NCBI RefSeq assembly: GCF_003860585.1
Contig: NZ_CP034159.1
Location: 2,852,001-2,916,000, forward strand
DNA length: 64,000 nucleotides
Reading direction: 5' to 3'
DNA from: Kaistella carnis
Lineage (GTDB): Bacteria > Bacteroidota > Bacteroidia > Flavobacteriales > Weeksellaceae
Within the stretch, counting starts at the first letter, position 1. The number at the start of each line of letters is the position of its first letter. Shown one piece after another: positions 16,573 through 24,751 of the stretch. The translations under genes and the position numbers were made by a program. Below the pieces are notes generated by a model. That model did not search any database. It was not told the DNA's origin and worked only from the letters and a program-made list of their open reading frames with translations.

Positions 16573-17778
16573 ATGAAATATTTACAAATTTTCCTTTTCT
16601 TTTGCAGTGCTCTTTATTCCGCGCAGGATATTCGCAGCGTGCAGTTATTCAATCCGCAAACCAATGATGAAACGCCGGTTATCGGGTTTAATGAACAGTT
16701 GATTTTGCGTTTTGATGATCTTTCAAATTCCAGCACCATTTATCGGTATACCATTAAACACTTTGACCGGAATTGGCAAGATGACGGTTTGTTTTTTACC
16801 GAATATGCTAATGGAAGTTTAAATGGAATGATCGATCAGTTTCAATATTCTTTCAATACTTTGCAGGCTTATACCAATTACACTTTGACTTTTCCGAACG
16901 ATAAAATTCAGCCCAAAATCTCAGGTAATTTTGAATTGGTAGTTTATCAGGATTCAGCGAGTAAACCACTTTTCACCAAAAGATTTTGTATCGTAGAAGA
17001 TGGAGCGAATATGGCTTTAAATGTTTCCCGAACGTCTGATGCGAGAAATCCACAGATTAACCAAAGGGTAGAAGTGCAGGCTGTTGGTAATAGTTCGGCA
17101 ATGAATTCCAATCTCAATTCTCTTTCTTTAAATGTCATCCAAAATAACAATTGGAACTTGGGAGTTTATAATCAAAAGCAAAGTTCTTCATTGGGCAATA
17201 AAATTCTTTTCCAACAAATGAATTTGGTTTTTCCTGGTAATAATGAGTTTTATTATTTCGATAATAAGAATATGAATCAGCCATTTGACATGGTTGCTCA
17301 GTCAGAAAATGTGGATGGAGTTAATTATACTTATCTTCATCCCGTTTGGGCTTTTCCAATGAATTATCAATATCAACCGGATGTGAACGGTGCTTTTTAT
17401 TTCCGTAGAAATGATTTGGGAATTGAAAGAAATGCGGAACGCGAAGCAGATTATTCGTGGGTTTATTTCGCTTTAGATTCAGAAAAAACCAATAAAGAAA
17501 TTTATGTTGTGGGTGGTTTCAATGACTTTAAAGCAAGCAAAGAAAACCAAATGACTTACGATGAAACTTTGAAAAAATATATCGCCAAAATTTATTTAAA
17601 ACAAGGATTCTACAATTATATTTTAGCCACAAAAAATCCGGATGGCACTTTAAATCTAGGCGAAATCAACGGTAATTTCTGGCAAACCGAAAACCTCTAT
17701 AAGCATTTTTATATTACCAGCCTTTCGGCAGAAATTACGACGGATTGTTGGGTTATGGGGAATTTAGAACGCCGCTGA
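16573..17778 (+). CDS. DUF5103 protein, type IX secretion plug-type
   Basis: A 401-residue protein with a signal peptide over residues 1-17 (MKYLQIFLFFCSALYSA). Two beta-sandwich-like halves follow, with the family's opening IRSVQLFNPQTNDETPVI and LILRFDDLSN. A later VGGFNDFKASKENQMTYD resembles an early-set fold. In Flavobacterium the DUF5103 protein Plug closes the outer-membrane SprA translocon of the type IX secretion system when no cargo is passing. It agrees with the PorP/SprF homologue elsewhere in the window. It is probably monocistronic. Confidence 0.88.
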   Translation: MKYLQIFLFFCSALYSAQDIRSVQLFNPQTNDETPVIGFNEQLILRFDDLSNSSTIYRYTIKHFDRNWQDDGLFFTEYANGSLNGMIDQFQYSFNTLQAYTNYTLTFPNDKIQPKISGNFELVVYQDSASKPLFTKRFCIVEDGANMALNVSRTSDARNPQINQRVEVQAVGNSSAMNSNLNSLSLNVIQNNNWNLGVYNQKQSSSLGNKILFQQMNLVFPGNNEFYYFDNKNMNQPFDMVAQSENVDGVNYTYLHPVWAFPMNYQYQPDVNGAFYFRRNDLGIERNAEREADYSWVYFALDSEKTNKEIYVVGGFNDFKASKENQMTYDETLKKYIAKIYLKQGFYNYILATKNPDGTLNLGEINGNFWQTENLYKHFYITSLSAEITTDCWVMGNLERR

Positions 17779-17793
17779 GATAGATTTTTAGGC

Positions 17794-18081
17794 TTATCTC
17801 AGTTTGTTAGGATTTTGAGAAGTATGAAAAATTGCGGAAACAAAAATTACTGATTGCTCGTTTATATATAAATAGTGAATAGCGAAAGGGAAATGCTTTA
17901 AATACGTTACGTGAACTTCGTCGTATTTTATTTCAGATGACAAAGGATTTGAAGCAACAAACTTTAATTTACTGGTAACTGAATTCGTTAATTTTTCCCC
18001 CAAACCTGTCTTCCTTTTCTCATAAAAATGGACTGATTCTTTCAATTGAAATTTCGCTCTGTCAGAAAGTAAAACTTTCAT
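17794..18081 (-). CDS. RelE/ParE-family toxin
   Basis: The 95-residue protein opens VLLSDRAKFQLKESVHFYEK, typical of ParE/RelE toxins. The central SSEIKYDEVHVTYLKHFPFA strand pair and VIFVSAIFHTSQNP, with basic and aromatic residues near the end, complete the fold. Its start overlaps the end of the antitoxin gene by one base (stop-start overlap), implying translational coupling. RelE cuts mRNA on ribosomes and ParE poisons gyrase; sequence alone does not decide here. Confidence 0.85.
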   Translation of the reverse strand: MKVLLSDRAKFQLKESVHFYEKRKTGLGEKLTNSVTSKLKFVASNPLSSEIKYDEVHVTYLKHFPFAIHYLYINEQSVIFVSAIFHTSQNPNKLR

Positions 18082-18305
18082 TATAATTCCTCTTCAATTT
18101 CCCTGATGACGTCTTCAAGATCGTGCGCAGAAGCAGGGTGCTTTTTGTATTCTGCAATTATATCTCTCACTTCATTTTTCTGCCACTCCGGAATTTCAAG
18201 GTCAATTTCTTCTGATAACCCATCGATATAACCCCAAACTCTTTCCAAAAAATTTTCAGGAAGTGTTTTTAGTTTTTCGGTAAGTTGTTCAACAGTAACA
18301 TTCAT
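18081..18305 (-). CDS. Antitoxin of the RelE/ParE-type pair
   Basis: A 74-residue acidic protein opening MNVTVEQLTEKLKTLPENFL, then GYIDGLSEEI and a C-terminal helical tail ending EDVIREIEEEL. It precedes and overlaps the toxin gene, the usual antitoxin-first order. It resembles the small addiction-module antitoxins found next to ParE-like toxins in Bacteroidota. No classical DNA-binding ribbon-helix-helix signature is obvious. Confidence 0.78.
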   Translation of the reverse strand: MNVTVEQLTEKLKTLPENFLERVWGYIDGLSEEIDLEIPEWQKNEVRDIIAEYKKHPASAHDLEDVIREIEEEL

Positions 18306-18333
18306 AGAATCAAAGTTATGAAAAACTATTCAT

Positions 18334-18364
18334 AAAAAAAGACCTTCAAGATTTCCTGAAGGCC
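18334..18364 (-). terminator. Terminator of hemH
   Basis: On the minus strand GGCCTTCAGG and CTTGAAGGTC form a stem followed by seven T residues, after the hemH stop and before the toxin-antitoxin start. Confidence 0.82.
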
Positions 18365-18373
18365 AATATATTT

Positions 18374-19402
18374 TTACACCAAATAAAACTCGTGCAGCTT
18401 TTCCTCGCACAAAGTTTTTACGACCTCAATCCAACGGTCTTCATCGTTCAAACACGGAATATAATTGTAGGTTTCCCCACCACCATGCATAAACTGTTCT
18501 TTCCCTTCAACTGAAATTTCTTCCAAAGTCTCCAAACAGTCAGACACAAAAGCAGGACACACAATTGCCAGATTTTTAATTCCTTTTTTACCTAAATTCT
18601 CCAAAGTTTCATCTGTATAAGGTTCCATCCATTTATCATTTCCCAAACGGGACTGGAAAGTAACCATCACTTTTTCTTTCGGTAAATTTAATTTCTTGAT
18701 CACCTCTTCCGTCACCTTAAAGCACTGATGTCTGTAGCAAAACTGATGACTCGGATTACTATCTCGAGAACAACAGTCGTTTAAATTACAGGTTTTGGTA
18801 GGATCGGTTTTAAAAATATGTCTTTCCGGAACACCGTGATAAGAGAATTGTAAAGCATCAAAAGTTTCCGGTAATTTCTCGCGGATACTTTCTGCTAAAC
18901 AATCGATATAAATTTCACGGTTATAAAAAGGCTGAACGTAATTAATTTTAATATTAGGGAAATGTTTCTTGCGCACCTCTTCTGCTTTGTCAATCACCGT
19001 TTCCGTCGTACTCATCGCGTATTGCGGATAGAGTGGGAAGAGAACGATTTCTGTAACACCTTGATCGGTCAATTTCCGAATTCCGGTTTCGATGCTCGGT
19101 TCAGCGTAGCGCATTCCGATTTCTACGGGAACATCTACGATTTTTTCGAGTTTATTTTTAATCCTTTCCGTAATGAAAATTAAAGGCGAACCTTCATCCG
19201 TCCAAACCGTTTTATAGGCTTCTGCAGATTTTTTCGGTCGCGTATTCAAAATAATCCCACGCACCAATAATGTTCGGAAAAACCAGCGATAATCAATCAC
19301 CTTTTCATCCATTAAAAACTCATCCAGATACTCCCTAACATCCTCAACTTTCGTCGATCGTGGCGACCCAAGATTAACTAATAAAATTCCTTTTTTCGAC
19401 AT
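18374..19402 (-). CDS. hemH: Ferrochelatase
   Basis: The protein has 342 residues from MSKKGILLVNLGSP; an earlier in-frame ATG gives a non-conserved leader. It inserts iron into a porphyrin in haem synthesis. Visible are LVNLGSPRSTKVEDVREYL at the N terminus, the active-site histidine in QFSYHGVPERHI, and a conserved glutamate region CLETLEEISVEG. Between them is a cysteine cluster (CNLNDCCSRD, then FCYRHQC), seen in many bacterial forms. Downstream of its terminator lies the toxin-antitoxin pair. Confidence 0.95.
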   Translation of the reverse strand: MSKKGILLVNLGSPRSTKVEDVREYLDEFLMDEKVIDYRWFFRTLLVRGIILNTRPKKSAEAYKTVWTDEGSPLIFITERIKNKLEKIVDVPVEIGMRYAEPSIETGIRKLTDQGVTEIVLFPLYPQYAMSTTETVIDKAEEVRKKHFPNIKINYVQPFYNREIYIDCLAESIREKLPETFDALQFSYHGVPERHIFKTDPTKTCNLNDCCSRDSNPSHQFCYRHQCFKVTEEVIKKLNLPKEKVMVTFQSRLGNDKWMEPYTDETLENLGKKGIKNLAIVCPAFVSDCLETLEEISVEGKEQFMHGGGETYNYIPCLNDEDRWIEVVKTLCEEKLHEFYLV

Positions 19403-19414
19403 GTATTTTTTATT

Positions 19415-19516
19415 TGGGCGCCTATTTCCGCCTTCCACTCCCGCTTTTTTATAATTCCCGCTGTCGCGGTATTTATAAAAAGAGCTCCGTTCAAGTCGGG
19501 GCGCAACCCTGTTATA
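19415..19516 (-). ncRNA. Candidate structured RNA element (Flavo-1-like), copy 2
   Basis: On the minus strand it starts GCGCCCCGACTTGAACGG and AGCTC. An AT-rich hairpin region with ACCGCGACAGCGGGAA follows, and it closes with AGCGGGAGTGGAAGGCGG. The order of G- and C-rich blocks matches copy 1, but the interior is less regular. It lies directly upstream of hemH, so it could also be part of that gene's leader. Confidence 0.35.
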
Positions 19517-19557
19517 TTTTTAATATGACAGCAACAATTAAAGATTTTTTCCCATCT

Positions 19558-19590
19558 TCAACTATCAACTATCAACTATCAACTATCAAC
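19558..19590. repeat. Heptamer tandem repeat TCAACTA
   Basis: About 4.7 copies of TCAACTA abut and slightly overlap the end of the NifU-like gene. It looks like a slippage microsatellite. Confidence 0.75.
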
Positions 19591-20464
19591 CGTTCACCGC
19601 TTCAACTTTCTCTACCAGTTCAGGTAAAAACTGTTTCAGGATATTTTCAATTCCACCTTTTAAAGTTGCTGTAGAACTTGGACAACCAGAACACGCACCC
19701 TGCATTAACATTTTTGCAGTTTTAGTTTCAGCATCGTATTCCATTAAAGAAATTTTTCCACCGTCGCCTTCTACCGCCGGAGCGACATATTCGTTTAAAA
19801 TATCAGAAATTTTCTGTTCGTCTTCCGTATATTCTCTATTCATAATCGTAGCTGCAGGACTTGCATGTTTCTGCGCGACAGCATTGGAAACAACTCCACC
19901 ACTTTGTAGATATTCGGCAACAAAGGTGCGCATCTTCACCATTACTTCATGCCATTCAACGGATACATTTTTTGTAACTGCCACGAAGTTATCAGAAATA
20001 AAAACTTCTTTTGCAAAATCGTATTCATCAAAAATAGCTTTCGCCAAAGGAACTTCTGCAGCTTCTTCGGGAGATTTTACTTCTATAAATCCATCGATAA
20101 GTTGCGTATTAGAAACGAATTTCATCACCATCGGATTTGGAGTCATTTCTGCATAAATAAGATACTCCTCATTTTTTTTCTGAAGATAAATTCGAGGATT
20201 TGCCGCCAGTTCGTTTTGAATAATTTCTTTTAAAGGTCCGATCACGTTTTCCCATTCAACACCCTCTTGCTTAGCTACTGCAATAAAGTTTGCCGTAACA
20301 AAAACTCTTTCTACGAAAGGATATTTAAAAAGTTCCTGAGCTAAAGGAATTTCTTTAATATCAGAATTTCGGTCGAGTTCCAGAGAACCCGGGATCAAGT
20401 TGTAATCGGCTACAAACTTCATTACTTTCGGATTTTCTGTAGGCTCTATAATAATTGGTCTCAT
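19586..20464 (-). CDS. NifU-like iron-sulfur scaffold with duplicated Nfu N domain
   Basis: A 292-residue protein. Two copies of the Nfu N-terminal domain are visible: residues 5-88 (TENPKVMKFVADYNLIPGSL) and about 108-195 (TPNPMVMKFVSNTQLIDGFI). They are followed by a NifU C-terminal domain at about 222-290 with the cluster-binding CSGC (cysteines 258 and 261). The protein should carry and deliver iron-sulfur clusters. The N-domain duplication is longer than the usual single-N Nfu. It is transcribed alone, away from the carbonic anhydrase gene. Confidence 0.92.
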   Translation of the reverse strand: MRPIIIEPTENPKVMKFVADYNLIPGSLELDRNSDIKEIPLAQELFKYPFVERVFVTANFIAVAKQEGVEWENVIGPLKEIIQNELAANPRIYLQKKNEEYLIYAEMTPNPMVMKFVSNTQLIDGFIEVKSPEEAAEVPLAKAIFDEYDFAKEVFISDNFVAVTKNVSVEWHEVMVKMRTFVAEYLQSGGVVSNAVAQKHASPAATIMNREYTEDEQKISDILNEYVAPAVEGDGGKISLMEYDAETKTAKMLMQGACSGCPSSTATLKGGIENILKQFLPELVEKVEAVNG

Positions 20465-20657
20465 TTTATTTTACTAAATTTGAGTACAAAAATACGGATA
20501 ACAATTTAGATTTCATCAGTGATGTTTTAGACGTTGTCAATGAACGATATTACTTAGGGAAGATAAAAATATTCGATTAACTTATCTATTTGTAGAATTG
20601 ATTTTTAGATTTAAAACATCACATTATCAAATTAGCATATTAACACATTATATTACA

Positions 20658-21185
20658 ATGGCACTTATAAAAGAACTTTTAGGAAAAACCCCACAAATCG
20701 GAAACGATACTTTTTTAGCAGAAACAGCAACCATTATTGGTGATGTTACCATGGGCAAAGAATGCAGTATTTGGTATAACGCCGTGATTCGTGGTGATGT
20801 GAATTATATAAAAATGGGTGATAAAGTGAATGTACAGGATAATGTCATGTTGCACTGTACTTACGAAAAATTCCCGCTCGTAATCGGAAACAATGTTTCA
20901 ATTGGACACAACGCAATCGTTCACGGCTGTACGATTCATGACAATGTTTTAGTTGGAATGGGCGCAATCGTGATGGATGACTGCTTAGTGGAAAGTAATT
21001 CAATTGTGGGAGCCGGTTCAGTGGTGACTCAGGGAACGCATATTAAATCAGGCGAAGTTTGGGCCGGGACGCCAGCGCGTAAAATAAAAGATACTTCTAC
21101 CGAATTATTAGAGGGGGAAGTGAATCGTATTGCTAATAATTACGTCAAATATTCCGGCTGGTATAAAGAAAGTACGAATTTGTAA
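20658..21185 (+). CDS. Gamma-carbonic anhydrase family protein
   Basis: The protein has 175 residues when started at MALIKELLGKTP. An earlier frame start adds 20 non-conserved residues. It is a left-handed beta-helix built of hexapeptide turns (TATIIGDVTMGKECSIWYNA). Metal-ligand histidines lie in NVMLHCTYEK and NVSIGHNAIVHGC. Members form trimers with a metal between subunits and include carbonic anhydrases; many are of unproven activity. It is divergent from the NifU-like gene. Confidence 0.9.
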   Translation: MALIKELLGKTPQIGNDTFLAETATIIGDVTMGKECSIWYNAVIRGDVNYIKMGDKVNVQDNVMLHCTYEKFPLVIGNNVSIGHNAIVHGCTIHDNVLVGMGAIVMDDCLVESNSIVGAGSVVTQGTHIKSGEVWAGTPARKIKDTSTELLEGEVNRIANNYVKYSGWYKESTNL

Positions 21186-21202
21186 ATATTACTTAATAGA
21201 GA

Positions 21203-21235
21203 AAGAAGTTGAATTTATTCAACTTCTTCTTTTTT
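21203..21235. terminator. Terminator between convergent genes
   Basis: AAGAAGTTGAA and TTCAACTTCTT form a stem with an adjoining T run. The downstream arm overlaps the last codons of the convergent lipoprotein gene. Confidence 0.75.
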
Positions 21236-21682
21236 ATCTAATCGACCTCCTGTCAATACTGCCTTACCATTTTCACAAATGATTTCAGAAGGCGGAAGAA
21301 CGACAGCACAATCCGACATTAGATGATATTTTTTGTTGATGGCATCCTGCATAGCCGTAAACTGGGTTACTTTCGGTAAGATTTCTTCTGCTAACTTTTT
21401 TGGATAAGCCAGATAAGAACTCGGTCCACCACAAGGTTTTGCACCAATCGCCGTGAAAGTCCATTCTGTAGGATCGTTACAGACTTCGGTGCTGATCAAT
21501 GAATCGATTTCACCAATCAGTTGCTTTAGGTTTTCCCGGTCTTCAATTTGAGACACGTTATTTTCAGGTTTAAAAGAAATATCTTTTGGCAACGTTTCGG
21601 GGTCTGACAATTTTTTTGTCGAGGAACAGGAAACGACTGTCAAAAATGAAATGATAATAATTAATAAGTTCTTCATCTTCAC
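21215..21682 (-). CDS. Small lipoprotein of unknown function
   Basis: A 155-residue protein with a lipobox VVSCSS after a hydrophobic segment (LLIIIISFLTVV), so it is a lipid-anchored envelope protein. The mature part has conserved-looking cysteines in TEVCNDPTEW, KPCGGPSSYLAYP and SDCAVVLPPSEIICENGKAV, which could form disulphides. No named family is recognised. A start two codons later (MKNLL) is equally possible. Confidence 0.7.
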   Translation of the reverse strand: MKMKNLLIIIISFLTVVSCSSTKKLSDPETLPKDISFKPENNVSQIEDRENLKQLIGEIDSLISTEVCNDPTEWTFTAIGAKPCGGPSSYLAYPKKLAEEILPKVTQFTAMQDAINKKYHLMSDCAVVLPPSEIICENGKAVLTGGRLDKKEEVE

Positions 21683-21786
21683 GATTTAGTTTACAAAAGT
21701 AGCATCTTTTTCTAAAACAGGAAGAGTATTGATTGAGGGATAAGCAGAATATTTTCACCTCAGTCATTTTTGGGAAAGGTGTTAAT

Positions 21787-22074
21787 TTAAGGAGTTGAAT
21801 TGGTGAAATTAGAAATAATTTCAGCCCTTATTTCCAAAACCTGATTCTCTTTTTCGGCGGTTTCAATTACTTTAAAAATCGATGCTAACGTTTCTTGAAG
21901 TTCCAACATTCTGGATAGTGCGTTTTCATCATCTTTTCCAAAACGTTCCTTAGTGCTAAAATTCTTCATACGATGAAAACGAATTTTGCTTTTGAAAATA
22001 CTGAGCATTAATTCCCGGTATTCCGTCGGTGAAAACTGGCCCTCGATTAAGGTGAAAATATCTTGTTTTTCCAT
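21787..22074 (-). CDS. Unknown 95-aa protein
   Basis: This is a highly charged, probably all-helical cytoplasmic protein with no signal peptide. EFSP-like FSPTEYRELMLSIFKSKIRF at residues 14-33 and a leucine-rich ALSRMLELQETLASIFKVIE suggest a short helical bundle. No family is recognised. It may be cotranscribed with no neighbour: about 100 bases separate it from the lipoprotein gene and about 140 from icd. Confidence 0.6.
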   Translation of the reverse strand: MEKQDIFTLIEGQFSPTEYRELMLSIFKSKIRFHRMKNFSTKERFGKDDENALSRMLELQETLASIFKVIETAEKENQVLEIRAEIISNFTNSTP

Positions 22075-22214
22075 TTACTAAAAATTGTAATAATTAAAGG
22101 TGATTTTATCTGAAACCAAATTTTAGTCAGAATTATCCGCAATAAATTTTAAAAATAAAGTCCAATTTAAAATCGGACTTTATTCATTGTCAATTACTTA
22201 ATCTGATTCTAATT

Positions 22215-23642
22215 TTACTGACCTTGACCTAAAGAGTACGCTTTCTTTCCATCAAATTCATACAAATTCTCTGTTTTCACAACATCAATTTTAGCGTCGA
22301 GAGCTTTAGCCAATAAGTTGATGATGTTGTTCTTGTATAACATATTTCCATTTCTAGGCTGGAAGCGGCATCTCCAATGGTCAGTGCAGAACGTTTCCGA
22401 AAATCCATCGGGCCAGACTTTAATTCCGCGGTTGGTGATCATCGTCAAGTGTTTATTTTCGGTATTAATGCTTTGTAGTTTTTCCGCCAGTTCATCAGGA
22501 TCTGTGCCTTTCCAATCCACAAATAAATCTACTCCGACCAGTTTTTTATCCATCGCAGGTTTTTTTACATATTTTGGAAGGAGCAGAACGGCGTCTTTTA
22601 CCACTTTCATCGGTTTCAGAATCGAAGGATGTTGTCCTAAATTCCTGATGATCGCTTCTGCGAATTCCTTTGTTCCCACCTTTTCTTTGTTTACACCCTC
22701 TTTAAAAATGTCATAAGTGTGAATTCCGTCTTCAATGGTTTTTAACCAGGCATTCTGTACTTTTTCTGCAATTTCAGCTTGTCCGATATGATTGAGCATC
22801 ATTACTGCTCCCTGTAACAAACCCGATGGATTGGCCATATTCTGTCCGGCTCTTCTGGGCGCAGAACCATGAATTGCTTCAAACATGGCACATTCTTCCC
22901 CAATATTTGCAGAACCCGCAAAGCCCACAGAACCCGCGATCTGCGCCGCAATATCTGAAATCACATCACCGTATAGATTTAAAGTAACAATCACGTCGAA
23001 GATTTCCGGCGTGTCGGCCATTTTAGCCGCACCGATATCGATGATCCAGTGCTCATTTTCAATCTCCGGATATTCTAAAGCGATTTCGTCAAAAACCTGG
23101 TGAAATAAACCGTCGGTCTGTTTCATAATATTATCCTTTGTGAAACACGTTACTTTTTTCCTTCCATAAACTTTCGCATATTCAAAAGCGTAGCGAACTA
23201 TTTTTTCACATCCGGGACGGCTGATTAATTTTAAGCATTGCACCACTTCATCCGTTTGTTGGTGCTCAATTCCTCCATATAAATCTTCTTCATTTTCACG
23301 AATGATGACGATGTCCATATTTTCATGTTTGGTTTCCACAAAAGGATGCAAACTCATGCAGGGTCTCACATTTGAATAAAGACCCAGGAATTTTCTCGTG
23401 GTAACATTCAAACTTTTATAACCGTCACCTTGCGGAGTGGTGATCGGCGCGTTCAGGAAAATTTTATTTTTGCGGATGGTATCCCAAGAGCTTGCAGCAA
23501 TGCCATTGGTATTTCCTGCTAAATAGACCTTTTCTCCCACCGGGATCTCATCGATCTCAATTTGCGCTCCTGCGGCCGTAATGATTTTCAGTGTGGCGTC
23601 CATAATTTCCGGACCAATACCATCACCTTTTGCTACTGTAAT
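22215..23642 (-). CDS. icd: Isocitrate dehydrogenase (NADP), with an abnormal 5' end
   Basis: This TCA-cycle enzyme oxidises isocitrate to 2-oxoglutarate. It shows GDGIGPEI, the substrate loop VTTRKFLGLYSNVRP, DIVIIRENEEDLYGG, and NIGEECAMFEAIHGSAPRRAG. The C-terminal extension (about residues 350-475) is typical of the long Rickettsia/Thermus-like type. The expected ATG at 23649-23651 is followed by ACA and then an in-frame TGA. The conserved ITVAKGDGIGPEI begins with ATT directly after that stop. The next ATG is 13 codons in and would remove the GDGIGPE loop. Options are AUU initiation after a two-codon upstream frame, or a sequence error. Coordinates here start at the ATT. Confidence 0.85.
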   Translation of the reverse strand: MTVAKGDGIGPEIMDATLKIITAAGAQIEIDEIPVGEKVYLAGNTNGIAASSWDTIRKNKIFLNAPITTPQGDGYKSLNVTTRKFLGLYSNVRPCMSLHPFVETKHENMDIVIIRENEEDLYGGIEHQQTDEVVQCLKLISRPGCEKIVRYAFEYAKVYGRKKVTCFTKDNIMKQTDGLFHQVFDEIALEYPEIENEHWIIDIGAAKMADTPEIFDVIVTLNLYGDVISDIAAQIAGSVGFAGSANIGEECAMFEAIHGSAPRRAGQNMANPSGLLQGAVMMLNHIGQAEIAEKVQNAWLKTIEDGIHTYDIFKEGVNKEKVGTKEFAEAIIRNLGQHPSILKPMKVVKDAVLLLPKYVKKPAMDKKLVGVDLFVDWKGTDPDELAEKLQSINTENKHLTMITNRGIKVWPDGFSETFCTDHWRCRFQPRNGNMLYKNNIINLLAKALDAKIDVVKTENLYEFDGKKAYSLGQGQ

Positions 23643-23702
23643 TCATGTCATTTTATATTTTTTGATGAGACAAAATTGCATCTTCTTTATCATATATTTT
23701 TA

Positions 23703-23710
23703 TTTATATT
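23703..23710 (+). promoter_or_regulatory. -7 promoter element of the LysR gene
   Basis: TATATTTG lies 26 bases before the regulator's ATG, in the gap shared with divergent icd. Confidence 0.5.
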
Positions 23711-23736
23711 TGTAATGATTTCTATAAATATATTTA

Positions 23737-24660
23737 ATGAATTATACTTTAAATCAGCTTCGCATTTTTTTAAAAGTCGTACAAACTGAAAGTGTGACCA
23801 AGGCTTCAGAAGAACTTTTTCTGACGCAACCTGCGGTTTCCATTCAGCTTAAAAATTTTCAGGATCAGTTTGATATTCCTTTGACCGAAGTGGTCGGGAG
23901 AAAAATTTACATCACGGATTTTGGACGGGAAATTGCCGAAGCAGCGGAAAATATCATCAATCAGATCCACGCCATTAATTACAAAACATTAGCGTACAAA
24001 GGACAATTGACGGGACAATTAAAAATTTCTGTAGTTTCTACCGGGAAATATGTGATGCCTTATTTCCTCTCAGAATTTATGAAGAAAAATGCCGGTGTCG
24101 AACTTAATATGCACGTTACCAATAAATATAAAGTCCTGGAAAGTCTGGAAAATAACTCGGTCGATTTCGCCCTCGTTTCTATTTTGCCGACGGCTCAAAA
24201 TGTTGAAAAATTAGATCTGCTTCAAAACAAATTATACCTGGTTGGAAGCGATAGAATACCTCTGAAAAAAGGAAACTCCACGAAAGAGATTTTCGAAAAT
24301 CTCCCCCTGATTTTCAGGGAGAAAGGATCTGGAACGAGACAAACCATGGAGAAATTCTTTTCCGACAATAACATTTCTGTTCTTAAGAGAATGGAGCTCT
24401 CCTCGAATGAAGCGGTAAAACAAGCATTGCTCGCAGGTTTAGGATATTCAATTATGCCCATTATCGGTATCAAAAATGAATTACAAAATAAAGAGTTAGA
24501 AATTGTTCCCATTAAAGAATTGCCCATCAAAACGACGTGGAGTTTAATTTGGTTAAAAGGTAAAAATCAGACGCTCGTTTCGGCAGCTTACTTAGAATTT
24601 TTGAAAAAAGAAACCAGCAATATTGTGCAGTCAAAATTTATTTGGTCTGAGCTTTATTAA
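23737..24660 (+). CDS. LysR-family transcriptional regulator
   Basis: A 307-residue regulator with the N-terminal winged HTH at residues 1-60 (LNQLRIFLKVVQTESVTKAS, then LFLTQPAVSIQLKNFQ). A periplasmic-binding-like effector domain follows at about 90-295 (GQLKISVVSTGKYVMPYFLS). LysR proteins commonly regulate a divergent neighbour, here icd about 85 bases away, and also themselves. The effector is unknown; carbon or nitrogen metabolites are possible given icd. The gap is too AT-rich to point to one clear T-N11-A box. Confidence 0.92.
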   Translation: MNYTLNQLRIFLKVVQTESVTKASEELFLTQPAVSIQLKNFQDQFDIPLTEVVGRKIYITDFGREIAEAAENIINQIHAINYKTLAYKGQLTGQLKISVVSTGKYVMPYFLSEFMKKNAGVELNMHVTNKYKVLESLENNSVDFALVSILPTAQNVEKLDLLQNKLYLVGSDRIPLKKGNSTKEIFENLPLIFREKGSGTRQTMEKFFSDNNISVLKRMELSSNEAVKQALLAGLGYSIMPIIGIKNELQNKELEIVPIKELPIKTTWSLIWLKGKNQTLVSAAYLEFLKKETSNIVQSKFIWSELY

Positions 24661-24739
24661 ATATCAATACTTTTATAAATTACTTTACTACGATTGGTGG
24701 AAAGGAAATAATCTATTCGCCCATTCAAGCCAATTTTCT

Positions 24740-24747
24740 TAAATTTG
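24740..24747 (+). promoter_or_regulatory. -7 promoter element almost touching the helicase gene
   Basis: TAAATTTG ends four bases before the start codon, implying a leaderless or nearly leaderless message. Confidence 0.5.
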
Positions 24748-24751
24748 ACCA

